The translations under genes were made by a program, and so were the position numbers. 64,000 nucleotides of DNA from Hydrogenophaga taeniospiralis (GTDB lineage: Bacteria; Pseudomonadota; Gammaproteobacteria; Burkholderiales; Burkholderiaceae_C), in assembly GCF_020510445.1 (NCBI RefSeq), contig NZ_JAHBAG010000001.1:4378501-4442500 (forward strand), written 5' to 3'. Shown here piece by piece: positions 1 to 9,408 of this stretch. How positions within the stretch are numbered: position 1 is the first letter of the stretch; every line of letters starts with the position of its first letter. Under the pieces are notes generated by a model that worked only from the letters and a program-made list of their open reading frames with translations, did not search any database and was not told the origin of the DNA.

Positions 1-1
1 G

Positions 2-2983
2 CGCCGCCACCCGCGCCGCGCGGCGGCCCTGACCCTGGTGCTGCTGTGCGGAGCGTCGGTCCTCTTCGTGTGGCATGAGGCGCAGACTTCCGACCTGCAG
101 GCCAAAAAGCTGAGCCGCTACGCCGCCGCGCTGGGGTATGAAATGGCCCCCGGCCCGGCCGAGGCCATCCGCTTTCCCACCCACGGCCCGTTTGACCAGC
201 GGATGGGCTACACCCGCATTCCGGCCTTCGTGGCCAGCCTCCAGTCGCATGGGTTCGAGGTCACCGAGCAGGCCCGCCAGAACGACGCCTTGCAGGCCCA
301 CCTGGAACGCGGCCTGTTCGCCCCCTATGTGGAGAAAACCCACACCGGCCTGACGGTGCTGGACTGCGGACGCACCGCGCTGCACCGCTTCCGCTACCCC
401 TACCGGCGCTTCGAGCACTTTGAGAGCGTGCCGCCGCTGGTGGTCCAGGCGCTGCTGTTCATCGAAAACCGCGATCTGCTCGACCCCGAGCGCCCGCACC
501 TGAACCCGGCGGTCGACTGGCCACGTTTTACCCGCGCGGTGCTCGGGCAACTGGGCAACAAGATCAACGACGACATCGACACCCAGGGCGGCAGCACGCT
601 GGCCACGCAGATCGAGAAATACCGCCACTCGCCCGACGGCATCACGCACGACGCGCGCGAAAAACTGCGGCAGATGGCCTCGGCCGCGGTGCGCGCCTAC
701 CGGGCCGGCGAAGACACCCTGGCCGCGCGCCACCAGCTGGTGCTGGACTACCTGAACACGGTGCCGCTGTCGGCCGCGCCGCGCCACGGCGAGGTGCACG
801 GTCTGGGCGACGGTCTGTGGGTGTGGTTCGGCACCGACCTGGAGCAGGTCCGCACCCTGCTGCAGCCCACTCCCGGCCCGGTGGAGCAGCCGACGGCACG
901 GGCCCAGGTGTTGCGCCAGGTGGTGGCCCTGCTGATCGCGCACCGCCGGCCGTCGTGGTACCTGGCCCAGGGGCGCGAAGACCTGAACCAGGCGACCGAC
1001 GCCCACCTGCGCCTGCTGGCCGCGCAGGGCATCATCGAGCCCGCCTGGCGCGACGCCGCCCTGCAGCAGAAGCTGCGGTTTCGCAACATGGCGAGCAGCC
1101 CGCCGCTGCCGCCGCCCCACCCGGACAAGGGCAGCGCCGTCCTGCGGGTCCGTCTGGCCAGCATGCTGGGCACCTCCCTGTACGAGCTGGACCGGCTGGA
1201 CGCGCGCGTGGGCACCACGCTCAACGGCAAGCTGCAGGACACGGTCGACGACTACCTGGCCCGTTTGACCGACCCCGCGTTCGCCCGCTCGCAGGAGCTC
1301 ATCGGCGAGCGCCTGCTGCAGCCCGCCACGTTGGGCGCGGTCCGCTACAGCTTCACGCTGCTGGAGAGCACCGACCAGGGCAACATGATCCGGGTACAGA
1401 CCGACACCACCCGCCAGCCCCTGGACATCAACGAAGGCAGCAAGCTGGAGCTGGGCTCCACCGCCAAGCTGCGCGTGCTGGCGACCTACCTGGAGCTGGT
1501 GGCCCAGTTGCACGACAAGCTCGCGCCACTGGAGCCGGCGCAACTGAAGGCCACCCCGATCAGCCGCCAGGACAGCCTCTCGCGCTGGGCGGTCCAGTAC
1601 CTGTCCGCCAGCAGCGACCGCAGCCTGAGCGCCATGCTCGACGCGTCCATGGAGCGCCGCTTCTCGGCCAACCCGGGTGAACAGTTCTTCACCGGCGGCG
1701 GCCTGCACAGCTTCCACAACTTCAACGACGACGACGACCCCCGCGAGTTTTCCGTGCGCGAGGCCATGCAGGCCTCCATCAACCTGCCCTTCGTGCGGCT
1801 GCTGCGCGAGGTGGTGCGCCACACCATGTACCAGGTGCCCGGCAGCACCGCCCGCCTGCTGGAGGACGACAGCGACCCCCGCCGGGAAGCCTACCTGGCG
1901 CTGTTCGCCGACCGCGAGGGCCAGACCTTCCTGCGCCGCTTCTGGCGCAAGACCGACCAGCGCACCCCCGACGAGCTGCAGGCCGTGCTGCTCGACGGAC
2001 TGCGCCCCAGCGCCGACCGGCTGGCCGCCGTGTTCCGTTACCTGAATCCACAGGCACCGCCCGAGGCCCTGGGCGCCTACCTGGCGACGCGCCTGGGCGA
2101 GCGGGCGCCCGACGCGCGCCGGGTGGCAAAGCTGCACCAGCGCTACGCGCCCGAGGCCTTCGACCTGCCCGACCGCGGCTACGTGGCCCGCGTCCACCCG
2201 CTGGAACTCTGGCTGGTGGCCTACCGGGTGCAGCACCCCCAGGCCACCCTCAGCGACGCGATCGCCGCCAGCGCCGCCGAGCGCCAGGCGGTCTACCGCT
2301 GGCTGTTCCGAACGCGCGCCAAGGATGCGCAGGACTCCCGCATCTACACCATGCTGGAGGTGGAGGCCTTTCTGGACATCCACCGCCGCTGGACCCGCCT
2401 GGGCTACCCCTTCAGCCACCTGGTGCCCTCGCTGGCCACGGCCCTGGGCAGCTCGGGCGACCGGCCCGCCGCGCTGGCGGAGCTGATGGGCATCATCGTC
2501 AACAACGGCGTGCGCCTGCCCACGCACCGCCTGTCGGACCTGCGCCTGGCCGAAGGCACGCCCTGGGAAACCGCGCTGAAGCAGACGCAGGCCCAGGGCG
2601 AGCGGGTGATGGCGCCCGAGGTGGCCCAGGCGCTGCGGCGCGCGCTCTCCGAGGTGGTGGAACGGGGCACCGCCCGGCGCCTGGCGGGCAGCTTCCGCAC
2701 GGACTCCGGGGAAGACCTGTCGCCCGGCGGCAAGACCGGCACCGGCGACAACCGCGTGGTGGTGCGCGGGCGCAGCACCACCGCCCTGAACCGCACCGCC
2801 ACCTTCGTGTTCTACCTGGGGCCGCGGCACTTCGGCACCGTGACCGCCTACGTGGTGGGGCCCAACGCCGCCCAATACCGATTCACCTCGGGCCTGCCGG
2901 TGCAGATCCTGCGCTCCATGGGCCCGCTGCTGATGCCCCATCTGGACAGCACACCCGAGGGCGGCTGCCCTCAGGCCCCTTGA
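2..2983 (+). CDS. Class A penicillin-binding protein-like transglycosylase/transpeptidase (5' truncated by window)
   Basis: Bifunctional peptidoglycan synthase acting at the outer face of the inner membrane. The frame is open to the window edge; a GTG at 38 is possible, but the codons before it encode an Arg-rich stretch leading into the membrane anchor, so the true start is probably upstream. Numbering from 38, a GT51 domain holds the FIENRD motif with the likely catalytic Glu near 143 and TQGGSTLATQ. The transpeptidase domain has STAK (Ser 474), SIN (Ser 580) and KTG (Lys 899). The 319-residue SxN-to-KTG spacing is much longer than in E. coli PBP1b, implying an insertion. All key motifs are present, so it should be active. 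Assignment to mrcA, mrcB or pbpC is not supported. Confidence 0.85.
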   Translation, partial: RRHPRRAAALTLVLLCGASVLFVWHEAQTSDLQAKKLSRYAAALGYEMAPGPAEAIRFPTHGPFDQRMGYTRIPAFVASLQSHGFEVTEQARQNDALQAHLERGLFAPYVEKTHTGLTVLDCGRTALHRFRYPYRRFEHFESVPPLVVQALLFIENRDLLDPERPHLNPAVDWPRFTRAVLGQLGNKINDDIDTQGGSTLATQIEKYRHSPDGITHDAREKLRQMASAAVRAYRAGEDTLAARHQLVLDYLNTVPLSAAPRHGEVHGLGDGLWVWFGTDLEQVRTLLQPTPGPVEQPTARAQVLRQVVALLIAHRRPSWYLAQGREDLNQATDAHLRLLAAQGIIEPAWRDAALQQKLRFRNMASSPPLPPPHPDKGSAVLRVRLASMLGTSLYELDRLDARVGTTLNGKLQDTVDDYLARLTDPAFARSQELIGERLLQPATLGAVRYSFTLLESTDQGNMIRVQTDTTRQPLDINEGSKLELGSTAKLRVLATYLELVAQLHDKLAPLEPAQLKATPISRQDSLSRWAVQYLSASSDRSLSAMLDASMERRFSANPGEQFFTGGGLHSFHNFNDDDDPREFSVREAMQASINLPFVRLLREVVRHTMYQVPGSTARLLEDDSDPRREAYLALFADREGQTFLRRFWRKTDQRTPDELQAVLLDGLRPSADRLAAVFRYLNPQAPPEALGAYLATRLGERAPDARRVAKLHQRYAPEAFDLPDRGYVARVHPLELWLVAYRVQHPQATLSDAIAASAAERQAVYRWLFRTRAKDAQDSRIYTMLEVEAFLDIHRRWTRLGYPFSHLVPSLATALGSSGDRPAALAELMGIIVNNGVRLPTHRLSDLRLAEGTPWETALKQTQAQGERVMAPEVAQALRRALSEVVERGTARRLAGSFRTDSGEDLSPGGKTGTGDNRVVVRGRSTTALNRTATFVFYLGPRHFGTVTAYVVGPNAAQYRFTSGLPVQILRSMGPLLMPHLDSTPEGGCPQAP

Positions 2984-3004
2984 AGGACAACACCCCCGCC
3001 GCGC

Positions 3005-3072
3005 TGCGCGCGACCCCCTCAAAGGGGGCGGCACTGGCCGTCCGGCAAAGCCGGCCCGGCGGTGCCCTGGGC
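3005..3072. repeat. GC-rich intergenic double-hairpin repeat
   Basis: Two short hairpins with three-base loops sit between the PBP gene and the DUF3297 gene: CCCCCT/AGGGGG (3014-3028) and CCGGC-AAA-GCCGG (3042-3054). From memory this resembles a repeat common between genes in Comamonadaceae. It lacks a T-tract, so it is not a classical terminator. Copy number could not be checked. Confidence 0.5.
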
Positions 3073-3170
3073 TGGACCGTTTCACGCGTTGCGGATCGCG
3101 CTCCGGTGCCATGAAAGACGGGAAACGTTCTGCCCATACGCTTGGTTGGGAAGTGGTCGAAAATAGCCCC

Positions 3171-3425
3171 ATGAACGAACCCCAAGCCCTCACCCAACCA
3201 CCCCTGCCCGACCACCTGTCCATCGACCCGCGCAGCCCGCACCACGTGGCGGCCGTGTTCCAGCACGACATCGGCATCCGCTTCAACGACCAGGAGCGCT
3301 TTGATGTCGCCGAGTACTGCATCAGCGAAGGCTGGGTCAAAGTGCCCGCCGGCAAGACGCTGGACCGCAAGGGCCAGCCGCTGATGATCCGGCTCAAGGG
3401 CAAGGTCGAGGTGTTCTACAAATAG
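3171..3425 (+). CDS. DUF3297 family protein
   Basis: Small soluble protein of 84 residues of unknown function. The frame could start at an ATG at 3111, but the ATG at 3171 gives the roughly 80-residue length usual for DUF3297 and drops a non-conserved extension, so 3171 was chosen. Recognisable features are the central RFDVAEYCISEGWVKV segment and the basic C-terminus GKVEVFYK. There is no signal peptide or membrane segment. It stands alone between the PBP gene and a GST-like gene on the same strand, which gives no functional clue. Family assignment is from memory of the sequence. Confidence 0.8.
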   Translation: MNEPQALTQPPLPDHLSIDPRSPHHVAAVFQHDIGIRFNDQERFDVAEYCISEGWVKVPAGKTLDRKGQPLMIRLKGKVEVFYK

Positions 3426-3469
3426 TCGGACACACCGCCCCGGACCTCCCCCACATACAAAGACACGCC

Positions 3470-4075
3470 ATGCAACTCATCGGAATGCTGGACTCCCCCT
3501 ACGTGCGCCGCGTCGCCATTTCCCTGCACCTGCTGGAGCTGCCGTTCGAACACCAGCCCCTGTCCGTGTTCAGCACCTTTGAGCAGTTCCGGGCCATCAA
3601 CCCGGTGGTGAAAGCGCCCACCCTGGTGTGCGACGACGGCTCGGTGCTGATGGACTCGTCGCTGATCCTGGAATACGTCGAATCGCTCGGTGGCCGCAGC
3701 CTGATGCCGAACGATCTGGCCGCGCGCCGCGAAGTCCTGCGCCTGACGGGGCTTGCGCTGGCCGCGTGCGAGAAGTCGGTGCAGATCGTCTACGAGCAGC
3801 GGCTGCGGCCGGCCGAAAAACAGCACCAGCCCTGGCTGGACCGGGTGCAGGGTCAGTTGCTGTCGGCCTATGGGTTGCTGGAGCAGGCCGTGGAAAGCGC
3901 CCCGCCGCCGCTGGCGCCACAGCAGATCAGCCAGGCGGGTGTGAGCGTGGCCGTGGCCTGGGCCTTCACCCAACACGTGTTGCCCGGTGTGGTGTCGCCC
4001 GAGCGCCATCCCGCGCTGCAGGCCTTCAGCGAACAGGCCGAGCAACTGGCGGCGTTCCGGGCCTGCCCGCAATGA
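3470..4075 (+). CDS. Glutathione S-transferase-like protein
   Basis: Cytosolic GST-fold protein of 201 residues, normal length for the family. The N-terminal thioredoxin-like domain (about 1-80) begins MQLIGMLDSPYVRRVA and contains the KAPTLV loop with the cis-proline and the glutathione-contacting DSS motif. The rest is the helical GST C-terminal domain. Members conjugate or otherwise use glutathione, but the substrate cannot be deduced. The start ATG follows the DUF3297 stop by 44 bases, and the next gene on the same strand begins 53 bases after its stop. Confidence 0.85.
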   Translation: MQLIGMLDSPYVRRVAISLHLLELPFEHQPLSVFSTFEQFRAINPVVKAPTLVCDDGSVLMDSSLILEYVESLGGRSLMPNDLAARREVLRLTGLALAACEKSVQIVYEQRLRPAEKQHQPWLDRVQGQLLSAYGLLEQAVESAPPPLAPQQISQAGVSVAVAWAFTQHVLPGVVSPERHPALQAFSEQAEQLAAFRACPQ

Positions 4076-4128
4076 GCGCTGCCCCGGCCCCGCGGGTGCG
4101 GCGGCAGAGCCACTGAAGGAGAGCACGG

Positions 4129-4707
4129 ATGCGCCGCCGATTTTTTCTGCCCACCGTCCTTTGCGGGGCACTGAGCCCGCGGGCCTGGGCCGCGCCAGCC
4201 GACGCCGAACCGCAACCCCCGACCGCGCCCCGCTACACGGTGTCGCCCGATCAATTGCAGAGCGCAGTGGCGCAGCGTTTTCCCTTGCGTTACCCGATAC
4301 CCGGTCTGCTGAACCTGGACCTGCGCACGCCGCGCCTGCGCCTGCTGTCCGCGCAGAATCGCCTGGGCGCCGAGATGACGGTGGACGCCGCCGGCCCGGC
4401 CCTGAACCGCAGCCACCGGGGCACCTTCGAGGTCGATTTCGCGCTGCGCTACGAGGCCAGCGACCGCACGATCCGCGCCCACCAGCTGCGCTTTTACCGC
4501 CTGCGTTTTCCCAGCCTGCAACCGGGCGTGGTGGACATGCTCAACACCTACGGCCCCACCCTGGCCGAGCAGTCGCTGCAGGAACTGGTGCTGCACCAGC
4601 TGCGCCCCCAAGACCTGGCCATGGCCGACGTGCTGGGCCTGCGCCCGGGCAGCATCACGGTCACGGACGAAGGCCTGGTGATCGGCTTCGTGGTGAAACC
4701 GCTGTAG
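4129..4707 (+). CDS. DUF1439 domain protein, exported
   Basis: Exported protein of 192 residues related to the DUF1439/YceB group. A signal peptide is evident: basic MRRR, a hydrophobic core, and an AWA/AP cleavage site near residue 22. No lipobox cysteine is correctly placed, so a soluble periplasmic form is more likely than a lipoprotein. The mature part has YTVSPDQLQSAVAQRFP near its start and ends GLVIGFVVKPL, as in the family, whose members probably bind hydrophobic ligands in the periplasm. An AGGAG-type ribosome site precedes the ATG. Function is unknown. Confidence 0.75.
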   Translation: MRRRFFLPTVLCGALSPRAWAAPADAEPQPPTAPRYTVSPDQLQSAVAQRFPLRYPIPGLLNLDLRTPRLRLLSAQNRLGAEMTVDAAGPALNRSHRGTFEVDFALRYEASDRTIRAHQLRFYRLRFPSLQPGVVDMLNTYGPTLAEQSLQELVLHQLRPQDLAMADVLGLRPGSITVTDEGLVIGFVVKPL

Positions 4708-4816
4708 GCGCCCGGCGCCAAGCCCCAGCGTCTGCGCGGGCGGCCGCCCTGCGGACGTGGTCCCGGGTGCGATACTTCGCCCCATTCAAGAACTCGACAT
4801 GGAACAGGGACGACGG

Positions 4817-6265
4817 ATGCGCACGACCACATGGACCTTGCGGCGGATTCTGAAATGGGCCGGGTTCGGGTTGCTGGGGCTGATCGTGGGTCTGCCCACC
4901 GTGCTCTACCTCGCCTTCCTGGGCATTCAGGAAGCCAGTGAACGGCAGTGGCTGGGCAAAGCCCCCACGCACGAAGCCATCGACGCGCGTTCGCGCGAGC
5001 CCCACCCGGTGGCCCTGCTCGACGTGGGGTTCGACTCGCTCGCCGCGCGCATGCGGATGATCGAGGAAGCCCGGGAATCCATCGAACTCGAGTTCTTCAT
5101 CTACGAGATCGACACCGCCAGCCGACTGGTCACGCAGGCGCTGGCGCGCAAGGCGCAGCAGGGTGTGCGGGTGCGCATTCTGGTGGACTTCGCGCTGCCC
5201 ATCTTCAAACTGGCGCCGCAGTACGCCGAGACCCTGAAGGCCGCGGGCGTGGAGGTGCGGTACTACAACACCGCGGGCATGGCCCGGTTCTTCGCGTCGA
5301 ACCACCGCACCCACCGCAAGCTGCTGGTGGTGGACCGCCAGAAGGCGATCATTGGCGGGCGAAACATCGCCAACGACTACTTCGACCTCTCGGAGGCCTA
5401 CAACTTCCTCGACAGCGACATGCTCATCCACGGCCCCATCGTGGGGGCGATCGCCGACAGCTTCGAGCTGTACTGGCGCTCGGACTGGGTGGCCCGGCCC
5501 GAGGACGTGACGCCGGACGCCACCCCGGGCACGGGGCAAGGCCTGCTGGGCGGCGCGTCGCCACAGGAAGAAGCCCTGGCCGCCGAGCTCCGGCAACACC
5601 AGCCCCAGCACCAGATGTCCACCTGCAACGACATCCACTTCGTCACCGACTACCCGGGCTCCGGCGTCGAGCGGCGCAAGGTCTATCTGGAAATTGCCCG
5701 GCTGGTCCAGGAGGCGCGCCAGCAGATCATGGTGGAGAGCCCCTACCTGGTGCTGCGCGACGACGGCATGGCGCTGCTGCGCGGCGTGGTGCAGCGGGGC
5801 GTCAAGCTGCAGTTCCTGACCAACAGCCTGCATTCCACCGACGCCTACTACACCGTCGCCAGCCTGGCCCATTCGCTGGACGCGCTGAAGATGCCCAACC
5901 TGGAGGTCTGGGCTTACCAGGGCAACCCGCTCGCCAGCGGGCTGCGACCCTCGGCCTCCCGACGCTGGGGCGTGCACGCCAAACGCGCGGTGTTCGACGA
6001 CCACACCGTGGTGGTCGGCACCTACAACATGGACCCGCGCTCGGCCAACCTGAATTCCGAACTGATCGTGGTCTGCCGCAACAACGCGTTTCTCGCGAAG
6101 ACCATGATCCAGGACATGCAGGCCCGCATGGCGCAGTCCCGCGCGATCGTGGGCACGGCCGATGCCGGCGGGCTCGACGCCCTGACCGACGGCGCCGACG
6201 ACGAGGCCATCTCCCGCATGCGCCGCATCGCGCCGATCGCCAACTGGCTGGATTTCCTGATGTGA
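4817..6265 (+). CDS. Phospholipase D family protein, cardiolipin synthase-like
   Basis: Membrane-anchored phosphatidyltransferase or phospholipase of about 482 residues. One N-terminal transmembrane segment (about 11-35) is followed by two PLD domains. The first HKD motif is HRKLLVVD with downstream IIGGRN (near 166-180), the second is HAKRAVFDDH with GTYN (near 386-400). Two complete motifs are what the cardiolipin synthase and PLD superfamily needs for phosphodiester transfer. An upstream in-frame ATG lies at 4799; 4817 was preferred because AGGGA lies just upstream. It resembles ClsB/ClsC-type enzymes but the exact substrate is open. Confidence 0.85.
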   Translation: MRTTTWTLRRILKWAGFGLLGLIVGLPTVLYLAFLGIQEASERQWLGKAPTHEAIDARSREPHPVALLDVGFDSLAARMRMIEEARESIELEFFIYEIDTASRLVTQALARKAQQGVRVRILVDFALPIFKLAPQYAETLKAAGVEVRYYNTAGMARFFASNHRTHRKLLVVDRQKAIIGGRNIANDYFDLSEAYNFLDSDMLIHGPIVGAIADSFELYWRSDWVARPEDVTPDATPGTGQGLLGGASPQEEALAAELRQHQPQHQMSTCNDIHFVTDYPGSGVERRKVYLEIARLVQEARQQIMVESPYLVLRDDGMALLRGVVQRGVKLQFLTNSLHSTDAYYTVASLAHSLDALKMPNLEVWAYQGNPLASGLRPSASRRWGVHAKRAVFDDHTVVVGTYNMDPRSANLNSELIVVCRNNAFLAKTMIQDMQARMAQSRAIVGTADAGGLDALTDGADDEAISRMRRIAPIANWLDFLM

Positions 6266-6278
6266 CGCCCGGCGCCGC

Positions 6279-7199
6279 TCAGCCCCGCGGGTGGTGCTGG
6301 GCCACGATGCTCTTGAGGCGTTCGCGCGCCACGTGGGTGTAGATCGTGGTGGTGGAAATGTCGGCGTGGCCCAGCAGCATCTGCACCGCGCGCAGGTCGG
6401 CGCCGTGGTTGAGCAGGTGGGTGGCGAAGGCGTGGCGCAGGGTGTGGGGCGAGAGCGGCGTGGTGATGCCGGCCTGCTGGGCGTAGCGCTTCACCAGGTT
6501 CCAGAACATCACCCGGCTCATGGCCTCGCCCGCGCGGGTGCCGCGCGAGGTCACGAACAGGTCTTCGCTCTGTTGCCCGCCCAGGATCTCCTTGCGCCCC
6601 TGCGCCAGATAGCGCTGCAGCCACTGGCCGGCGATCTGGCCGAACGGCACCAGGCGCTCCTTGTTGCCCTTGCCGGTGATGCGCAGCACGTGTTCGTTGT
6701 GGCCCACGTGAAAGGTCTTGAGCTGCACCAGCTCGCTCACGCGCAGGCCGCTGGCGTACATCAGCTCCAGCATGGCACGGTCGCGCTGGCCCAGCGGGGT
6801 GCCGGTGTCGGGCGCGTTGAGCAGGGCCTCCACCTGGGCCTCCGACAGGGTCTTGGGCACCCGCATGGGCTGGCGCGCGGCCACCAGGCGCAGCGTGGGG
6901 TCGGCGCTGATGAGGCGCTCGCGCAACGCCCAACGGAAGTAGCGCTTGAACACGGTGAGCCGCCGGTTCGCGGTGGTGGCGCGGGTCTGGGCGTGGCGCG
7001 CGGCGAAATAGGCGTTGATGTCGGCCTCCGCGGTCTGCGGCAGGGCCTTGCCGTGTCCGGCCAGCCACTGGCCGTAGAGCGTGAGGTCGCGCCGGTAGGC
7101 GTCGAGCGTGTTGCGCGAGAGACCTTCTTCGAGCCAGAGGGCGTCGACAAAGGCCCCGACGCTCGCCTCGCTGCTGGCCACCAGGGCGAGGTCCATCAA
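6279..7199 (-). CDS. xerD: Site-specific tyrosine recombinase XerD
   Basis: Chromosome dimer resolution recombinase of 306 residues, partner of XerC at dif. The N-terminal SAM-like core-binding domain spans about 10-100 and the catalytic domain about 115-295. Catalytic residues can be read: Arg153 in GLRVSELVQL, Lys near 177-180, His252 and Arg255 in HTLRHAFATHLL, His278 in LLGHADISTT and Tyr287 in TIYTHV. The ending QHHPRG and the HLLNHGADLR segment are typical of XerD rather than phage integrases. Its start overlaps the stop of the upstream binding-protein gene by 4 bases, so the two are probably cotranscribed. Confidence 0.92.
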   Translation of the reverse strand: MMDLALVASSEASVGAFVDALWLEEGLSRNTLDAYRRDLTLYGQWLAGHGKALPQTAEADINAYFAARHAQTRATTANRRLTVFKRYFRWALRERLISADPTLRLVAARQPMRVPKTLSEAQVEALLNAPDTGTPLGQRDRAMLELMYASGLRVSELVQLKTFHVGHNEHVLRITGKGNKERLVPFGQIAGQWLQRYLAQGRKEILGGQQSEDLFVTSRGTRAGEAMSRVMFWNLVKRYAQQAGITTPLSPHTLRHAFATHLLNHGADLRAVQMLLGHADISTTTIYTHVARERLKSIVAQHHPRG

Positions 7200-8173
7200 T
7201 CGAGCTTGAGCTTCTGTTTGGTCACCACGTCCTTGTAGACCTCGAACTCGGCCTTGATCTGAGCGGCAAACTGATCGGGCGTGTTGGCCACGATCAGCGA
7301 ACCCGTGTCTTCAATGCGCTTTTTCACCGCTGGGTCGGTCAGCGCCTGCTTGGTGGCGTTGTAGATTTTGTCAACCACGTCCTTGGGCAGGCCCTTGGGA
7401 GCGATGATGCCGTAATAGGCCATGCGATTCACCGGCTCCAGGCCCACTTCCTTGAAGGTGGGGACGTCCGGCAGCGAGGCCACCCGTTGGGGCGCGGCCA
7501 CCACCAGCGGGATCAGGCGGCCGGCCTTGATGTGAGGCAGTGCCGACGGCAGGTTGTCGAAAATGATCGCGACCTGCCCACCCACGGTGTCGTTGAGCGC
7601 TGGGCCCGCCCCCCGGTAGGGAATGTGCGTCATGAACACACCCGCCAGGTTCTTGAACAACTCGGTCTGCAGATGCCCGATGCCACCCGTGCCCGAGCTG
7701 GCGTAGCTGTATTTGCCCGGGTTCTTCTTGAGCTCGGCCAGAAAGGTCTTGTAGTCCTTGGCAGGAAAACTGGGGTGCACCGCGATCACGTTGGGCGTGG
7801 CCGCGATATTGATGATGGGCGTGAAGTCGGTGAGCGTGTTGTAGGGGATCTTGGGATTGATGGCGGGGTTGGCGGCGGTGGTCGACACCGTGGCCATGCC
7901 CAGGATGTGACCATCGGGCACCGCGCGCGCAAGCTCGCTGGCACCGATCACGCCACCGCCACCGGCCTTGTTCTCCACGATCACGCTCTGCCCCAGCGCC
8001 TTGCCCAGCGGCTCGGACATGACCCGGGCGATGATGTCGGTGGTCCCTCCGGCGGCAAATGGCACCTGCAGCCGGATCGGCTTGCCAGGAAATGCCTGGG
8101 CCCAGGCGCCCCCCGCCACCGTTACAGAAGCGGCAACCAAGCCCATGGACAACAGCTGACGACGACAAACCAT
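7196..8173 (-). CDS. Tripartite tricarboxylate transporter substrate-binding protein (Bug/TctC family)
   Basis: Periplasmic solute-binding protein of 325 residues. The N-terminal signal peptide ends near GGAWA/QAFPGKPIRL, and the PIRLQVPFAAGGTTD segment is the hallmark N-terminus of Bug proteins. Other family marks are VENKAGGGGVIGASE and HIPYRGAGPALND. These proteins bind carboxylates and deliver them to TctAB-type carriers or act as sensors; Burkholderiales carry many orphan copies, and no tctA or tctB is adjacent here. It precedes xerD with a 4-base overlap and faces away from the AEC transporter gene. The ligand cannot be inferred. Confidence 0.92.
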   Translation of the reverse strand: MVCRRQLLSMGLVAASVTVAGGAWAQAFPGKPIRLQVPFAAGGTTDIIARVMSEPLGKALGQSVIVENKAGGGGVIGASELARAVPDGHILGMATVSTTAANPAINPKIPYNTLTDFTPIINIAATPNVIAVHPSFPAKDYKTFLAELKKNPGKYSYASSGTGGIGHLQTELFKNLAGVFMTHIPYRGAGPALNDTVGGQVAIIFDNLPSALPHIKAGRLIPLVVAAPQRVASLPDVPTFKEVGLEPVNRMAYYGIIAPKGLPKDVVDKIYNATKQALTDPAVKKRIEDTGSLIVANTPDQFAAQIKAEFEVYKDVVTKQKLKLD

Positions 8174-8397
8174 AACGCGTACTCCTCAAGTGGATGGAAC
8201 AGAACGGGGAACCGATTGGACGGCGCAGGTCATGCTTCCCACGCTTTTTTTGGGCTTCCGATACCCGAGCCAGTGACAACAAACGGCACCGCCCGGTTCA
8301 GGCCCTCACTGTAGACAACGAAAAGTCCCCTGACCATGGGGAGATTACATAAGTACAAACCCCCGGACTTCTTCCGCTCAAACGCTATGCTCCCCCG

Positions 8398-9303
8398 GTG
8401 AACTTCGCCCAACTCCTCTTCCCCGACTTCTCGCTCATCCTCTGTGGCTACCTGGTCTGCCGCTTCACCGCACTCAACCGCAAAGTGTGGGAACAGGTGG
8501 AAAGCCTGGTCTATTTCTTCCTGTTCCCGGTGCTGCTGTTTCACTCCATCGTGAAAAGCCCGCTCGATCTCTCGGCCGCGTCCAGCCTCATGGGTGCCGG
8601 TCTGGCGCTGGGGGTGGGCGGCATCGCGCTGGCCTATTCGCTGCCGCACTGGCCCTGGCTCGGCCAACGGATCGACGTGCGCCTGCACGCGGCCAGCGCC
8701 CAGGTCGGGTTCCGTTTCAACTCCTTCATCGCGCTGGCGCTGGCCGAGAAACTGGCCGGGCCGCCCGGCCTGCTCATGATCGCGGTGCTCATCGGCGTGT
8801 GCGTGCCCCTGTTCAACGTGGGCGCCGTCTGGCCCATGGCCCACCACGCGGGCAAAGGCTTTGCCCGCGAGCTGCTGCGCAACCCGCTGATCATCGGCAC
8901 CGCCAGTGGCCTCGTCGCCAACCTGCTGGGCTTTTCCATGCCGGTCTGGCTGGAACCCACCGTCAACCGCATCGGCCAGGCCTCGCTCGCACTGGGCCTC
9001 ATGGCCGCGGGCGCCGGCATGCAGTTCGGCAGCCTGGCGTCGGCCAAGACGCTGGGCGCCGGGGTACTGGCGGCGAAACACCTGGGCATGCCGCTGCTGG
9101 CCTTCGGCCTGGCCCGGCTGTTCCGGCTGGACCCCACGCAAACCACCGTGCTGCTCATGTTTTCGGCCGTGCCCACCGCATCGAGCTGCTACGTGCTGGC
9201 CGCGCGCATGGGCTACAACGGCCCCTACGTGGCCGGGCTGGTCACGCTCTCCACGCTGCTGGGCATGCTGAGTCTGCCGTTCGCGCTCGGTTTGTTGAAC
9301 TGA
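8398..9303 (+). CDS. AEC family transporter
   Basis: Inner-membrane carrier of 301 residues with about ten hydrophobic segments, the normal length of the auxin efflux carrier/malonate transporter family. The family signature is split into two halves, with the characteristic C-terminal half from about 165 onward, including LGLMAAGAGM and SAVPTASSCYVLA. The start is a GTG at 8398. A TATGCT -10-like hexamer lies a short way upstream, but I saw no good -35. Substrate unknown; relatives export carboxylates or amino acid derivatives. Transcription is probably ended by the hairpin at 9409-9444. Confidence 0.88.
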   Translation: MNFAQLLFPDFSLILCGYLVCRFTALNRKVWEQVESLVYFFLFPVLLFHSIVKSPLDLSAASSLMGAGLALGVGGIALAYSLPHWPWLGQRIDVRLHAASAQVGFRFNSFIALALAEKLAGPPGLLMIAVLIGVCVPLFNVGAVWPMAHHAGKGFARELLRNPLIIGTASGLVANLLGFSMPVWLEPTVNRIGQASLALGLMAAGAGMQFGSLASAKTLGAGVLAAKHLGMPLLAFGLARLFRLDPTQTTVLLMFSAVPTASSCYVLAARMGYNGPYVAGLVTLSTLLGMLSLPFALGLLN

Positions 9304-9408
9304 GTTGCGGGCCGTCGCGGCAAGGGCGTCGGGGCGCCGACCCGGCCGGGCGACGGGTGGCGTTGTGGCAAAATTAGCCGGTTTGTAGCACTGGAGCGGC
9401 CCGCCCCA

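Noticed and set aside
6279..7199. Tyrosine recombinase as an integrase of a mobile element
   Set aside because: Its motifs and ending match housekeeping XerD and no attachment-site repeats or other mobility genes were seen.
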